From: Chloroflexota bacterium
GTDB taxonomy: Bacteria > Chloroflexota > Anaerolineae > Anaerolineales > Villigracilaceae
Direction: 5' to 3'
DNA length: 9,022 nucleotides
Assembly: GCA_021796315.1 (NCBI GenBank)
Contig: JAJYOH010000212.1
Span: 1 to 9,022, forward strand
Shown here: one piece after another, positions 1 to 6,682 of the stretch
Layout of the letters: the number at the start of each line of letters is the position of its first letter
How positions within the stretch are numbered: position 1 is the stretch's first letter
Notes under the pieces: generated by a model
Seen by the model: the letters and a program-made list of their open reading frames with translations, nothing else
The model's database searches: none
What the model was told of the DNA's origin: nothing
Program-made: the position numbers and the translations under genes

Positions 1-137
1 AACAATTGGTCGCCAGTCCATAATGGGTATTCGCTTTTCTGTTTTTAAAGTTCTGTTCGATCACACATTCTTTCCGTTCTATTCGGCTACTCTAAAGTCA
101 AGTTATTTATTCGATGTCATCCTTTTGATGGCTGGAT
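1..137. other. Short flank with no supported gene
   Basis: This AT-rich stretch lies downstream of the methyltransferase stop codon on the minus strand. I see no convincing coding frame, terminator hairpin or RNA gene in it. A plus-strand open frame that begins here runs into the methyltransferase gene on the opposite strand and looks like chance. Confidence 0.4.
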
Positions 138-752
138 TTATTTTCCGAACCTTGGAACAAGCATGGGAACCTTCTTTTGATACTCCTTGTAATCCTGGCC
201 GAAATCGTTGGCTAGCTCCGTCTCCTCCTTGTGGGCAAAGACGTAGAGTATTAAGAAGATCACTGGAGTGGCGATCAAGGCAAACAGTCCGGATAACAGA
301 AAAGAGAACCCGATATGTGTTAGCAGGAAACCAAGATATTGCGGATGGCGCACTCTGCCATAAATACCGCGGGTAATAACTTTCTCGGGTCGGTGCGATT
401 CTGATACTTTTATGGTCAATCCTGCTACAGATTGAAATAGCAGCCAAACGCCTGTAGCAGCGCAAACTATAAATATGATCAGATGAATCAGCGGAATCGG
501 GAAATTGATGACTGGAACCGAGAAAGAAGGATTTTGGAAAAAGGATAAGACGAACCTAGGTTGAGGCGAGAGCCAGAGACCGATCAAAGAGAGAAATAAT
601 AAGTCGCCTGAAATACGACCGTAAACCTCTCCGACCTTAATCCCTTTTTCCTCCCCAAACTTTTTTTGAAGCTTTGTGTGTTCAACCGACATGAAATGAA
701 TCGGTATCGTCACAATAGCACACACTGCGAATACGAAGAATAAAAGGTACAT
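138..752 (-). CDS. Isoprenylcysteine carboxyl methyltransferase (ICMT/PEMT)-like membrane methyltransferase
   Basis: The 204-residue product is an integral membrane protein of the ICMT / phospholipid methyltransferase superfamily, which uses S-adenosylmethionine at the membrane. Hydrophobic segments lie at about residues 1-20, 48-62, 84-107 and 139-171. The family signature is clear: RGIYGRVRHPQYLG (128-141) contains the RHPxYLG core, followed by EE at 176-177, then FGQDY (184-188) and the closing VPMLVP (195-200). In known relatives this C-terminal half binds the methyl donor. The length is normal for bacterial members. The ATG at 752 is preceded by AAGGAA at a six-base distance. The real substrate of bacterial members is mostly unknown; it could be a lipid, a quinone-like compound or another small hydrophobic molecule, so prenylcysteine should not be assumed. 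The gene lies downstream of a TetR regulator on the same strand, about 200 bp away, and may belong to its regulon. Confidence 0.85.
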   Translation of the reverse strand: MYLLFFVFAVCAIVTIPIHFMSVEHTKLQKKFGEEKGIKVGEVYGRISGDLLFLSLIGLWLSPQPRFVLSFFQNPSFSVPVINFPIPLIHLIIFIVCAATGVWLLFQSVAGLTIKVSESHRPEKVITRGIYGRVRHPQYLGFLLTHIGFSFLLSGLFALIATPVIFLILYVFAHKEETELANDFGQDYKEYQKKVPMLVPRFGK

Positions 753-834
753 TTAGGGTTCCTTATTAAAAATCGATCACTTAATAATTTTGCTTTTACA
801 GTATCGCTTTGGTAAATTGGTGTTTTGCGATCTT

Positions 835-858
835 AAAAACTTCGCCGCCTGTTGGCGG
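835..858 (-). terminator. Weak hairpin plus T-run, possible terminator after the TetR unit
   Basis: Read on the minus strand, CCGCC-AACA-GGCGG forms a five-base-pair GC stem (858-845), followed five bases later by TTTTT (839-835). It sits between the TetR regulator with its broken follower and the methyltransferase. The stem is short and the T-run is not directly adjacent, so termination would be weak. If it works, the methyltransferase may need its own promoter. Confidence 0.35.
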
Positions 859-948
859 ATGTCGATGGGAGATTGGGTTCACAAATTTGTGCGGCCTCAA
901 TTTCTTCTTTCAATATGTTTTTCACTGGTCAGGTATATTGGCGTCCAT
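850..948 (-). pseudogene. Stub of a frameshifted gene translationally linked to the TetR regulator
   Basis: Three bases after the TetR stop codon, an ATG at 948-946 has a strong ribosome site, AAAGGAG (961-955), six bases away. The frame reads MDANIPDQ and then stops at TGA (924-922). If one base is restored next to that stop (CAGTG back to CAGGTG), reading continues as VKNILKEEIEAAQICEPN and on for roughly 15 more codons to a TAA near 838-836. This looks like the start of a once co-transcribed gene that suffered a one-base loss and then a large deletion. The remaining peptide is too short for me to assign a family. It could instead be a functionless chance start, but the ribosome site is better than those of most neighbouring genes. 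Confidence 0.35.
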
Positions 949-951
949 GAT

Positions 952-1554
952 CTACTCCTTTGAAAGAGAAATACCTTGCATGATCATATCGGTCAGGCTC
1001 TCAAGCACGCTTGACCAATCTGTCTTATCTTGGTCAACGATAGCTTGCATTGCTAGACCCTCGTAGGTTCCAAAGAGCACTGCTGATAATGCTTCTGCAT
1101 TCAATGGGCGAAATTCTCCGTTAGCAATTCCCGCATCCAGAAGTCTTTTGAATTCGGCCCGGAATCTAACAAAAAGATCCTGGATGGCCTTGCGAACCAC
1201 ATCGTCACGACTGGCCTCGGCGTAAAATTCGAACTCAATGCGAGCCAAATCCTTGAATTGGATTATTAATTGCACACCGTATTCCAACCCTTTACGTAAT
1301 TGAGTCTTGACATCCTCTTCCGGGGAAAACATCATTTCCCAGGCATCTGTACTTTGTCGGGCCCACTCGTCGAGCATGGCCAGGAAGATATCGCGCTTGT
1401 TTTTGAAGTAGTAATAGATCAGAGTCTTGCTGAAGGATAGTTCGGCGGCAATATCATCCATGCTGCTTGCATAGTAGCCTTTGCGAGAAAAACAGGCTGT
1501 AGCGGCTTCGAGGATTTGCTGCCTTCGTTCACCTTTGACACTGGGTCGGGACAT
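952..1554 (-). CDS. TetR/AcrR family transcriptional repressor
   Basis: The 200-residue protein has the standard TetR layout. The N-terminal DNA-binding domain is visible as RRQQILEAATACFSRKGY (10-27), followed by the helix-turn-helix around residues 29-50, SSMDDIAAELSFSKTLIYYYF, and KNKRDIFLAML. The rest is a helical ligand-binding and dimerisation domain, with LFGTYEGLAMQ (160-170) typical of the BetI/PsrA-like C-terminal type. Such proteins usually repress their own promoter and neighbouring genes and release DNA on binding a small hydrophobic ligand. The ATG at 1554 has AAGGAA six bases upstream. A strong promoter and palindromic operator precede the gene, fitting autorepression. The last codons overlap the ribosome site of a broken follower gene. 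The ligand cannot be predicted; likely targets are the lost follower and perhaps the membrane methyltransferase further down. Confidence 0.93.
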   Translation of the reverse strand: MSRPSVKGERRQQILEAATACFSRKGYYASSMDDIAAELSFSKTLIYYYFKNKRDIFLAMLDEWARQSTDAWEMMFSPEEDVKTQLRKGLEYGVQLIIQFKDLARIEFEFYAEASRDDVVRKAIQDLFVRFRAEFKRLLDAGIANGEFRPLNAEALSAVLFGTYEGLAMQAIVDQDKTDWSSVLESLTDMIMQGISLSKE

Positions 1555-1572
1555 GAATTCTTCCTTTATATA

Positions 1573-1590
1573 TAACTGAATGTTCAGTTA
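1573..1590. promoter_or_regulatory. Palindromic TetR operator
   Basis: TAACTGAA-TG-TTCAGTTA is an 18-bp inverted repeat with perfect 8-bp arms around a two-base centre. It lies directly downstream of the -10 box of the minus-strand TetR promoter, so a bound dimer would cover the transcription start. TetR-family operators are typically palindromes of this size next to the regulator gene. Binding by the adjacent protein is inferred. Confidence 0.75.
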
Positions 1591-1619
1591 ATTATAGCTA
1601 AAAAGAGGAAAACGGTCAA
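1591..1619 (-). promoter_or_regulatory. Sigma-70-type promoter of the minus-strand TetR gene
   Basis: On the minus strand TTGACC (1619-1614) and a perfect TATAAT (1596-1591) are separated by exactly 17 bases. The leader to the ATG at 1554 would be about 30 bases and carries the palindromic operator and the ribosome site. This is the best-formed promoter in the window. Confidence 0.75.
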
Positions 1620-1620
1620 G

Positions 1621-1940
1621 TTCTTCAACTTTAAAGAGTGCGCATAAATTTGCAGAAAATCGGAAGATTGATATTGAGACTGACCGGCCCCGCTTCAGGG
1701 CTTTCGCTAAAGTATGTGGGTGTCCATCTCGAAACATCCATCTCTTAAGTGCCGCTTTTCTTTCCAAGATAATTGCCGTGCTTTGAAAGTGCTAACTTGT
1801 GATTGGGTCACAACGATACGTGCAAGGGCATGACGCCAAACTGTTCCCTTGCGGTTGCAGGGTTGAGTCCATGCTGCCCAACAAACTATGTGGGTTTGGC
1901 GGTGCCGATGCAAGCAATTCGCTTGAACGAAATATGAAGT
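1621..1940. other. Intergenic stretch between divergent TetR genes with no supported gene
   Basis: About 320 bases separate the two divergent promoter regions. The only open frame of note, on the minus strand, is 84 codons long, rich in Trp, His, Arg and Cys, and lacks a ribosome site or recognisable motif, so I do not call it. No RNA gene, long repeat or hairpin stands out. It is long for a plain divergent promoter gap and may contain degraded sequence. Confidence 0.4.
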
Positions 1941-1947
1941 AAACGAT

Positions 1948-1976
1948 TTGGCAACGTCCAAGATCGGTGGTACACT
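1948..1976 (+). promoter_or_regulatory. Promoter of the TetR-hydrolase operon
   Basis: TTGGCA (1948-1953) and TACACT (1971-1976) match the -35 and -10 consensus at five and four of six positions, with a 17-base spacer. The first CTTAC palindrome begins inside the -10 box, so a bound repressor would block polymerase directly. The leader to the ATG at 2049 would be about 65 bases. Confidence 0.6.
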
Positions 1977-1988
1977 TACGGTGTAAGT
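1974..1988. promoter_or_regulatory. TetR operator O1, CTTAC-N3-GTAAG type
   Basis: ACTTAC-GGT-GTAAGT is a perfect 6-bp inverted repeat around three bases. It overlaps the -10 box and presumed transcription start of the TetR-hydrolase operon. A second copy sits 23 bp downstream, centre to centre. Palindromes of this type next to a TetR gene are the expected binding site of the encoded dimer, which is inferred here. Confidence 0.75.
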
Positions 1989-1996
1989 ATTCTATC

Positions 1997-2011
1997 GCTT
2001 ACACTGTAAGT
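1997..2011. promoter_or_regulatory. TetR operator O2, CTTAC-N3-GTAAG type
   Basis: CTTAC-ACT-GTAAG (1998-2010), flanked by G and T, repeats O1 with the same arms and spacer length. The 23-bp centre spacing puts both sites on nearly the same face of the helix, about two turns apart, which would allow two dimers to bind together. The site lies in the untranslated leader, upstream of the ribosome site. Confidence 0.72.
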
Positions 2012-2048
2012 TGTCAATCCTTAAATCCTTGATGGAAAGAGATTGCTC

Positions 2049-2711
2049 ATGCGAAAAGGCATCCCACACCTCACCCGCAGCCTTATTTTGGAATCTGCGT
2101 TGAAGATCCTGGACAAACAGGGTCCAGCAGGACTCTCCATGCGCAAATTGGCCGCCAGTTTACACGTTGAGGCTATGTCGCTCTACAATCATGTCAGGGA
2201 CAAGCAGGATCTGTTGAACGGATTGGTTGAATTGGTCCTTTCGCGAATTGAATTGCCCGGCAGCTCATTGCCTTGGGATGATCGTTTGGAAGCCATTGCC
2301 ATGAATCTGTATGATGCCTTGGTCCAGCATCCAGCCCTCGTGGTTATCCTTGCTTCCCAGAAGAGCAGCCGGGATGGTATTACGGTTCTGCGAGGCATGG
2401 ACAGTGTCATAGCTGTTCTGGCGGATTCAGGCTTGAAGCCTCGACAACAGGTCAATGCCTTCCGCGGGTTGTTGGCAATGTGCTTTGGTTTTGTTCTGGC
2501 GCATACCCAGGGTTTCAGTACGACCAAGGAATTGGCGCAAACAGAGTGGGATCAATGGGACAGTCATCAATGGGAGCGTGACACGCTTCCTCATTTGACG
2601 CAACTTGCCCCGTATTTCCTGCAAACAAGTGCCGACGATGATTTCCGATTTATGCTGCGCGCTTATCTTGATGCCCTGCGAATGGCTACTGTAGAAGATG
2701 AGACCGCTTGA
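2049..2711 (+). CDS. TetR family transcriptional repressor with TetR_C_1-like ligand domain
   Basis: I take the ATG at 2049 as the start because GGAAAGAG (2034-2041) lies seven bases upstream; an in-frame TTG at 2043 would add two residues but is worse placed. The 220-residue product begins with the DNA-binding domain: LTRSLILESALKILDKQG (8-25), then the helix-turn-helix around 28-48 (LSMRKLAASLHVEAMSLYNH) and VRDKQDLLNGLVE. The LYNHVRDKxDLL signature resembles the branch that includes classical TetR, with a helical C-terminal domain that senses a ligand and dimerises. It likely represses its own operon through the two upstream palindromes. Its last 14 bases overlap the start of the hydrolase gene, so the two are translationally coupled and the hydrolase is its most probable target. 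The inducer is unknown. Confidence 0.92.
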   Translation: MRKGIPHLTRSLILESALKILDKQGPAGLSMRKLAASLHVEAMSLYNHVRDKQDLLNGLVELVLSRIELPGSSLPWDDRLEAIAMNLYDALVQHPALVVILASQKSSRDGITVLRGMDSVIAVLADSGLKPRQQVNAFRGLLAMCFGFVLAHTQGFSTTKELAQTEWDQWDSHQWERDTLPHLTQLAPYFLQTSADDDFRFMLRAYLDALRMATVEDETA

Positions 2712-4140
2712 GATCGCACTGTCGCTTGCCAACGTATTGATTCTTTGCATGCTTACGATTCCGAGACTTCGCACGCGCCGCTGGATGGGCAACATAACCT
2801 TCATCGCCTTACCCATAGCCGGCATTCAGATTTTGGTGGAGGGTCCGCGCTGGCAGATGATTCCGGCATACGTCTTATCGGGGTTCTTTGTCCTAGCATG
2901 GTTGCTCTTTATTGTAGTATCCGGCACCAGGTTTACCGAGCGAATGGTGCTCCACCCTCTTGAAATTGGGCTATTGATTGGCTTGGCTGTACTTGGATTG
3001 ACCGTCTCGATTGCCTTGCCAATGATTTTCCCAGTCTTTCACTTTCCCAAGCCCACCGGTCGCTACGCGATCGGTACGCTGACGTATCACTGGATTGATA
3101 CTAGCCGCCCCGAACTATTCACTGCTGACCCGAACGATCATCGTGAATTGATGGTGCAGGTCTGGTACCCTGCTCGAAACGAACCGTTGGCACCGCGCAC
3201 TCCTTACCTGCTGCATCCTGAAATCCTTGCGCCACTAGCGCGGCTGCTACACGTGCCAAGCTTCATCTTTGGGCATCTCAAATATGTCACTACCAACGCC
3301 GTTTCGTCGGCACCTATGGCAGACGGTGAATCCAGTTACCCGGTGCTGATTTTCTTATCTGGGCGCGGCGGCTACCGCCAATCAAACACGTTTCAAGTAG
3401 AAGAATTGGTATCGCATGGCTATGTAGTCGCGGCTATCGATCAGCCCTACGCCGCAGCCGGCGTAGTTTTTCCGGACGGGCACCTGGTAAGCATGGATCC
3501 ACGCATGTATGATCCCGCGCATCCCGGCCATCCTGCCTTCTTTGACACTGCCATCCCTTTCCTGGCACAAGATGTCAGCTTCGTACTGGATCAACTCACT
3601 GCGCTCAACCGTTCCGATCCCAATGGCATTCTGACGGGACGGCTGGACCTGACGCACACTGGCATCTTCGGAGTCTCACTGGGAGGCATTGAAACCGGCG
3701 AAGCCTGCCTGCGGGATCCACGCTTGCGGGCTTGCCTGGTAATGGATGCCTTCATGCCTGCCGACGTAGTGCGATCCGGACTACACCAGCCGACCATGTG
3801 GATCAGCCGGGATGCCAAGACCATGCAGCGCGAAGGTTGGGCTCAAGCCGATATCGATGAGACGCAAATCACCATGCGCGCGGTCTATCAGAGCCTCCCG
3901 GGAGACGGCTATCTGGTGCTGGTACCCGGCATGTTCCATCTCAACTTTTCCGATGCTCCCTACTTTTCACCGCTTGCGCCCCTACTAGGCTTAACCGGAC
4001 CGCTGGATGCAAAGCGTGGATTTGGCATCGTCAATGCATACACGATCGCTTTCTTTGATCAGGAGCTCAAGGGCCAACCGTCGGTGCTTCTTGATGGCCC
4101 CTCGAAGCAATACCCTGAAGTGCTCTTCGAGAAGCGCTAG
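2698..4140 (+). CDS. Membrane-anchored alpha/beta hydrolase, PAF-acetylhydrolase/dienelactone-hydrolase-like
   Basis: The 480-residue protein has two parts. Residues 1-115 hold four predicted membrane helices (about 4-22, 31-48, 54-75 and 88-112). Residues 125-480 form an alpha/beta hydrolase domain: HRELMVQVWYPA (148-159), a strand and oxyanion region YPVLIFLSGRGGYRQ (214-227), the nucleophile elbow GVSLGG with Ser327 (325-330), a probable acid Asp350 in CLVMDAF, and a probable catalytic His414 in GMFHLNFSD. This order and the HLNFSD block resemble the platelet-activating-factor acetylhydrolase family, which cleaves short or oxidised acyl groups from phospholipids. The substrate here is not known; an ester or lipid at the membrane surface is plausible. 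The start codon lies inside the preceding TetR gene (14-bp overlap), indicating coupling and repression by it. Nothing appears truncated. Confidence 0.85.
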   Translation: MRPLEIALSLANVLILCMLTIPRLRTRRWMGNITFIALPIAGIQILVEGPRWQMIPAYVLSGFFVLAWLLFIVVSGTRFTERMVLHPLEIGLLIGLAVLGLTVSIALPMIFPVFHFPKPTGRYAIGTLTYHWIDTSRPELFTADPNDHRELMVQVWYPARNEPLAPRTPYLLHPEILAPLARLLHVPSFIFGHLKYVTTNAVSSAPMADGESSYPVLIFLSGRGGYRQSNTFQVEELVSHGYVVAAIDQPYAAAGVVFPDGHLVSMDPRMYDPAHPGHPAFFDTAIPFLAQDVSFVLDQLTALNRSDPNGILTGRLDLTHTGIFGVSLGGIETGEACLRDPRLRACLVMDAFMPADVVRSGLHQPTMWISRDAKTMQREGWAQADIDETQITMRAVYQSLPGDGYLVLVPGMFHLNFSDAPYFSPLAPLLGLTGPLDAKRGFGIVNAYTIAFFDQELKGQPSVLLDGPSKQYPEVLFEKR

Positions 4141-4179
4141 CCTTTATCTGAGGGCACATGAAACACGCGGACATAGGCC

Positions 4180-4660
4180 GTGAATAGAAGTCAATTTCCA
4201 GTCTCATTCCTATCGAGTGATGTTGGAATTCTGATTTTGTTTACTCTGGTGCACGTTTTATTGCAGGTCTTTACCAACGGACGGTACGGCTTTCATCAGA
4301 TGAACTGGTCATGATGGATATTGCCAGCCCCACGGCCTAGTCCGGGATATGTTGCCTAGCCTCCGGTCACGCCATTTCTGGTGTTCGTTATGTTGGCGTT
4401 GTTCGGCCTGTCACCCATTGCCCCGCGCTTCTTTGCTGTCATCGCCAAAGGGATCGTGATAGTGCTGACGGGTTTGACGATCCTGGATTATTTATGTTAG
4501 GTGCTGCTGGCTTTCACAGTCATTTGCCTGTTGAAGACTGAAAATCCGCGCTGGTAGTTGTGCAAGGTACCACACCAATGTTATGTACGCGGTCTGGCCG
4601 TGGGATGTAACGATGGCATAGTGCGCCTCTATGGTTCACGATGATCATCAGCGATATTGT
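4180..4660 (+). pseudogene. Decayed GT39/PMT-like membrane glycosyltransferase
   Basis: Translating the frame that contains 4201-4203 gives blocks characteristic of ArnT/PMT-like (GT39, PMT_2) glycosyltransferases: NGRYGFH (about 4276-4296), GYVA and PPVTPFL (4345-4380), LFGLSPIAPRFF and VIVLTGL, then LDYLC, VLLAFTVICLLKTENPRW (4501-4554). The acidic DEL motif after the first helix is present only in another frame (4299-4307), so paired small indels flank it. In-frame stops occur at 4312 (TGA), 4357, 4498 and 4555 (TAG); the last two look like TGG codons changed to TAG. Roughly 45-60 residues seem missing between LTGL and LDYL. After a further shift, GLAVG and MA-stop-C are reminiscent of the family's GLxxMTKY block near 4600. 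The gene lies on the same strand as the TetR-hydrolase pair. Assignment rests on recalled family sequences, not a search. Confidence 0.72.
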
Positions 4661-5623
4661 GATTTTTTGTTATCTACGTGCTTGGCACAGGTTCAATGAA
4701 AAAATGTCATTGGACCTGTGAAGCTGGATTTTGATTGAAAGTTGCGCCTGACTGGTCAAATATGCTGTCAGGGCCGGAATTTGTGCGGACCAATGAAGCG
4801 AGCTGATTACTTTTGTGACCTGTGAGGCATTTTGTCTCGTCTCGGTTTATTTTCTGAATTGTAACAGCACGCTGCTATACGTACAGGGGGAGTCTCAACT
4901 CGATGCCTGCTATTCTTTTTCTTAGACGATAAAGACAATAGTTAAATGTATAAGTGATGAGATGGTATTTCCGTTGCGAATCGCCTAAGACTCTCCGTAG
5001 CTAACTTAAAACAAGTCTTAGAACTGTGCTGGCACAAAATCCCTATAATGACAACAAATTAGTTGACTGCTCGACTGGTACAAAGGGGGCGCTCTTGTTT
5101 TATCCAAGTTGGGCGCTCGTTAATACGCTCACCGTTACGAATGAAAGCAGTGGTCAATTCCTCGTTATAAGTACGTTCTCGGGCGAGATACATCTGGATA
5201 CTCCTATGTGCATCCATCTGGATAGTTCAAGGAAGCTTGATACAGTTCCGTGGACGGCAGAGAGGTGGGTTAGACATTGAGTACTACGGCGAGCAAGATT
5301 ACGGTCCCAACCGTTGAGTATGTTTTGAAGGATCCCATGTGCCAATTGTAGATCGTGTTGGGCGGCAGGTCAGGCGAATGTTTCTGTTGTGAGAGGCGCA
5401 TCTTTGACAATGCGAACAAAGGTGTTCAGGGCCAGTTGGTAGTTCTCATGATCCTGACCACCAACTTTGATGACCTTTTTGCACAAGCGCGCAGGGGATT
5501 TACACGGCTCGACCTCCAAAGCAAGCAGTCTTGTTGCGCTCCATGCAGCAATCGGCAAATTGATGAAGTAGTGAAGGATTTCGCAGGACTATGCGAGGAT
5601 CAAAACCAGAACGTAACTTTGCC
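4661..5623. other. Gene-poor region with no supported coding sequence
   Basis: Almost 1 kb between the glycosyltransferase remnant and the 3' end of hypE has only short open frames (under about 95 codons) on both strands. None has a good ribosome site, recognisable motif or normal composition. An 84-codon plus-strand frame at 5026-5280 lacks a good start. A 62-codon minus-strand frame (5370-5558), downstream of hypE, could be a gene scrap, but I cannot name it. I found no tRNA, repeat array or insertion sequence ends. The stretch fits continued decay of the pseudogene and its neighbours. Confidence 0.45.
4686..4720. repeat. 14-bp inverted repeat (hairpin) in decayed region
   Basis: CACAGGTTCAATGA (4686-4699) pairs with TCATTGGACCTGTG (4707-4720) over 14 positions with only one G-T wobble, around a seven-base AAAAATG loop. 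There is no T-run right after it on either strand, so it is not a classical intrinsic terminator. It may be a small dispersed palindrome, a structure at an RNA 3' end, or a leftover of a mobile element. ACCTGTGA within the right arm recurs about 100 bases downstream. Confidence 0.6.
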
Positions 5624-6682
5624 TTAACATATCCTGGGTAACAACTCTCCAGCCGGTAGATCTACAACTCTTGACCCGCCGATGCCTGTGTGGGCAACGA
5701 CCAGACTCGGATGATCTTCTGTGACCGTACCGATGCGCGTCGCGTCTTTTCCAAATGGATGCATGCGCATGGCATCCAAAACTTTATCCACCTCTGATGC
5801 CGGTACGATGGCGACTAACTTGCCTTCATTAGCAATGTAAAACGGATCAAGTCCAAGCATCTCGCACGCCGCGTTGACTTCTGCTTTCACCGGAACTTTC
5901 TTTTCTTCAAATTCGATTCCAACTTTGGACGCGAATGCCAACTCATTTAACACCGCAGATAAGCCGCCGCGTGTTGCGTCTCGCAGACAATGAATGTCTT
6001 CCGTTACATTCAACATCGACTCGACCAAGCCGCTCAATGGGGCGGTGTCACTTCGAATCTCGGTCTCGAATTGCAGTCCTTCGCGCATCGACATGATCGC
6101 TATGCCGTGGTCTCCCATCGTTCCGCTGACGATGACAGCATCTCCGGGTCGGGCATTTTTTGGCGAGATGTTGACACCTTCAGGCAAGAGACCGATCCCC
6201 GCTGTGTTGATATATAATCCGTCGCCGTGACCTTTGTTGACCACTTTGGTATCGCCAGTAATCAATTGGACTCCCGCCTCGCGACATGCGCTGGCAGTTG
6301 ATTCAACAATCCGGCCCAATGTTTCCATCGCAAGCCCTTCTTCCAAAATAAAACCAGAGCTTAGGAACATGGGATATGCGCCGCTCATCGCCAAATCATT
6401 GACGGTGCCGTTGATCGCAAGTTCCCCGATGTCTCCACCGGGAAAGAACAACGGACTAACAACGAATGAGTCGGTTGTAAATGCCAATCGTATCCCTTTG
6501 ACATCGAATACGGCTGAATCGCCTAACTGATCGAGTAAATCGTTTTCAAAAGCCGGTGCGAACATGTGCTGAATCAAATCGGCCATCATCTTGCCGCCGC
6601 TGCCATGTCCCATGACGATGGTCGGATAATTTTGCAGTGGACGCGGGCAGGTCCAATTCATAAGATCAAACTGTGAGTTCAT
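5624..6682 (-). CDS. hypE: HypE, carbamoyl dehydratase of [NiFe]-hydrogenase maturation
   Basis: HypE converts the carbamoyl group that HypF places on its C-terminal cysteine into a thiocyanate in an ATP-dependent step, then passes cyanide to iron on HypC-HypD. From the ATG at 6682 the protein is 352 residues, normal for the family. Visible features are GHGSGGK (25-31), [12 protein letters not shown] (67-78), [12 protein letters not shown] (91-102), GDTKVV (143-148), the PurM-like DATRGG (235-240) and FYIANEGK (281-288). The required C-terminal cysteine is present: the protein ends LLPRIC, so Cys352 is the modified residue. The start is uncertain: ATG 6682 overlaps the end of hypD by 17 bases and has only a weak GGCGG site, ATG 6661 lies just after the hypD stop, and a longer 388-residue frame from 6790 would run through hypD and is unlikely. 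It is the last gene of the operon. Confidence 0.95.
   Translation of the reverse strand: MNSQFDLMNWTCPRPLQNYPTIVMGHGSGGKMMADLIQHMFAPAFENDLLDQLGDSAVFDVKGIRLAFTTDSFVVSPLFFPGGDIGELAINGTVNDLAMSGAYPMFLSSGFILEEGLAMETLGRIVESTASACREAGVQLITGDTKVVNKGHGDGLYINTAGIGLLPEGVNISPKNARPGDAVIVSGTMGDHGIAIMSMREGLQFETEIRSDTAPLSGLVESMLNVTEDIHCLRDATRGGLSAVLNELAFASKVGIEFEEKKVPVKAEVNAACEMLGLDPFYIANEGKLVAIVPASEVDKVLDAMRMHPFGKDATRIGTVTEDHPSLVVAHTGIGGSRVVDLPAGELLPRIC

Noticed and set aside
1860..1935. A resemblance to integron attC-like sequence (CCCAACAA and CAATTCGCTTGAACG)
   Set aside because: I could not find the paired R and L boxes with an imperfect palindrome of proper form, and there is no integrase or cassette structure nearby.
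1707..1961. An 84-codon minus-strand open frame between the TetR genes
   Set aside because: No ribosome site, no motif and an odd composition rich in Trp, His and Arg. It overlaps the putative -35 region of the opposing promoter.
3382..3824. Minus-strand open frames inside the hydrolase gene
   Set aside because: They lie opposite the conserved catalytic domain and have no ribosome sites or motifs.
5030..5050. TGGCAC at 5030 as a possible sigma-54 promoter
   Set aside because: The required GC-type -12 element at the correct spacing is missing, and no gene follows.
5026..5280. An 84-codon plus-strand open frame with a TATAAT nearby at 5044
   Set aside because: The TATAAT lies inside the frame, there is no matching -35 box or ribosome site, and the translation shows no recognisable family.
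5581..5596. A small TCGCA/TGCGA hairpin after hypE as a terminator
   Set aside because: The stem is only five base pairs with no T-run on the minus strand, too weak to call.
5990..6530. Plus-strand open frames across hypE, and similar ones across hypD, hypC, hypA and the protease
   Set aside because: They are shadows of strongly conserved minus-strand genes and show no domain of their own.
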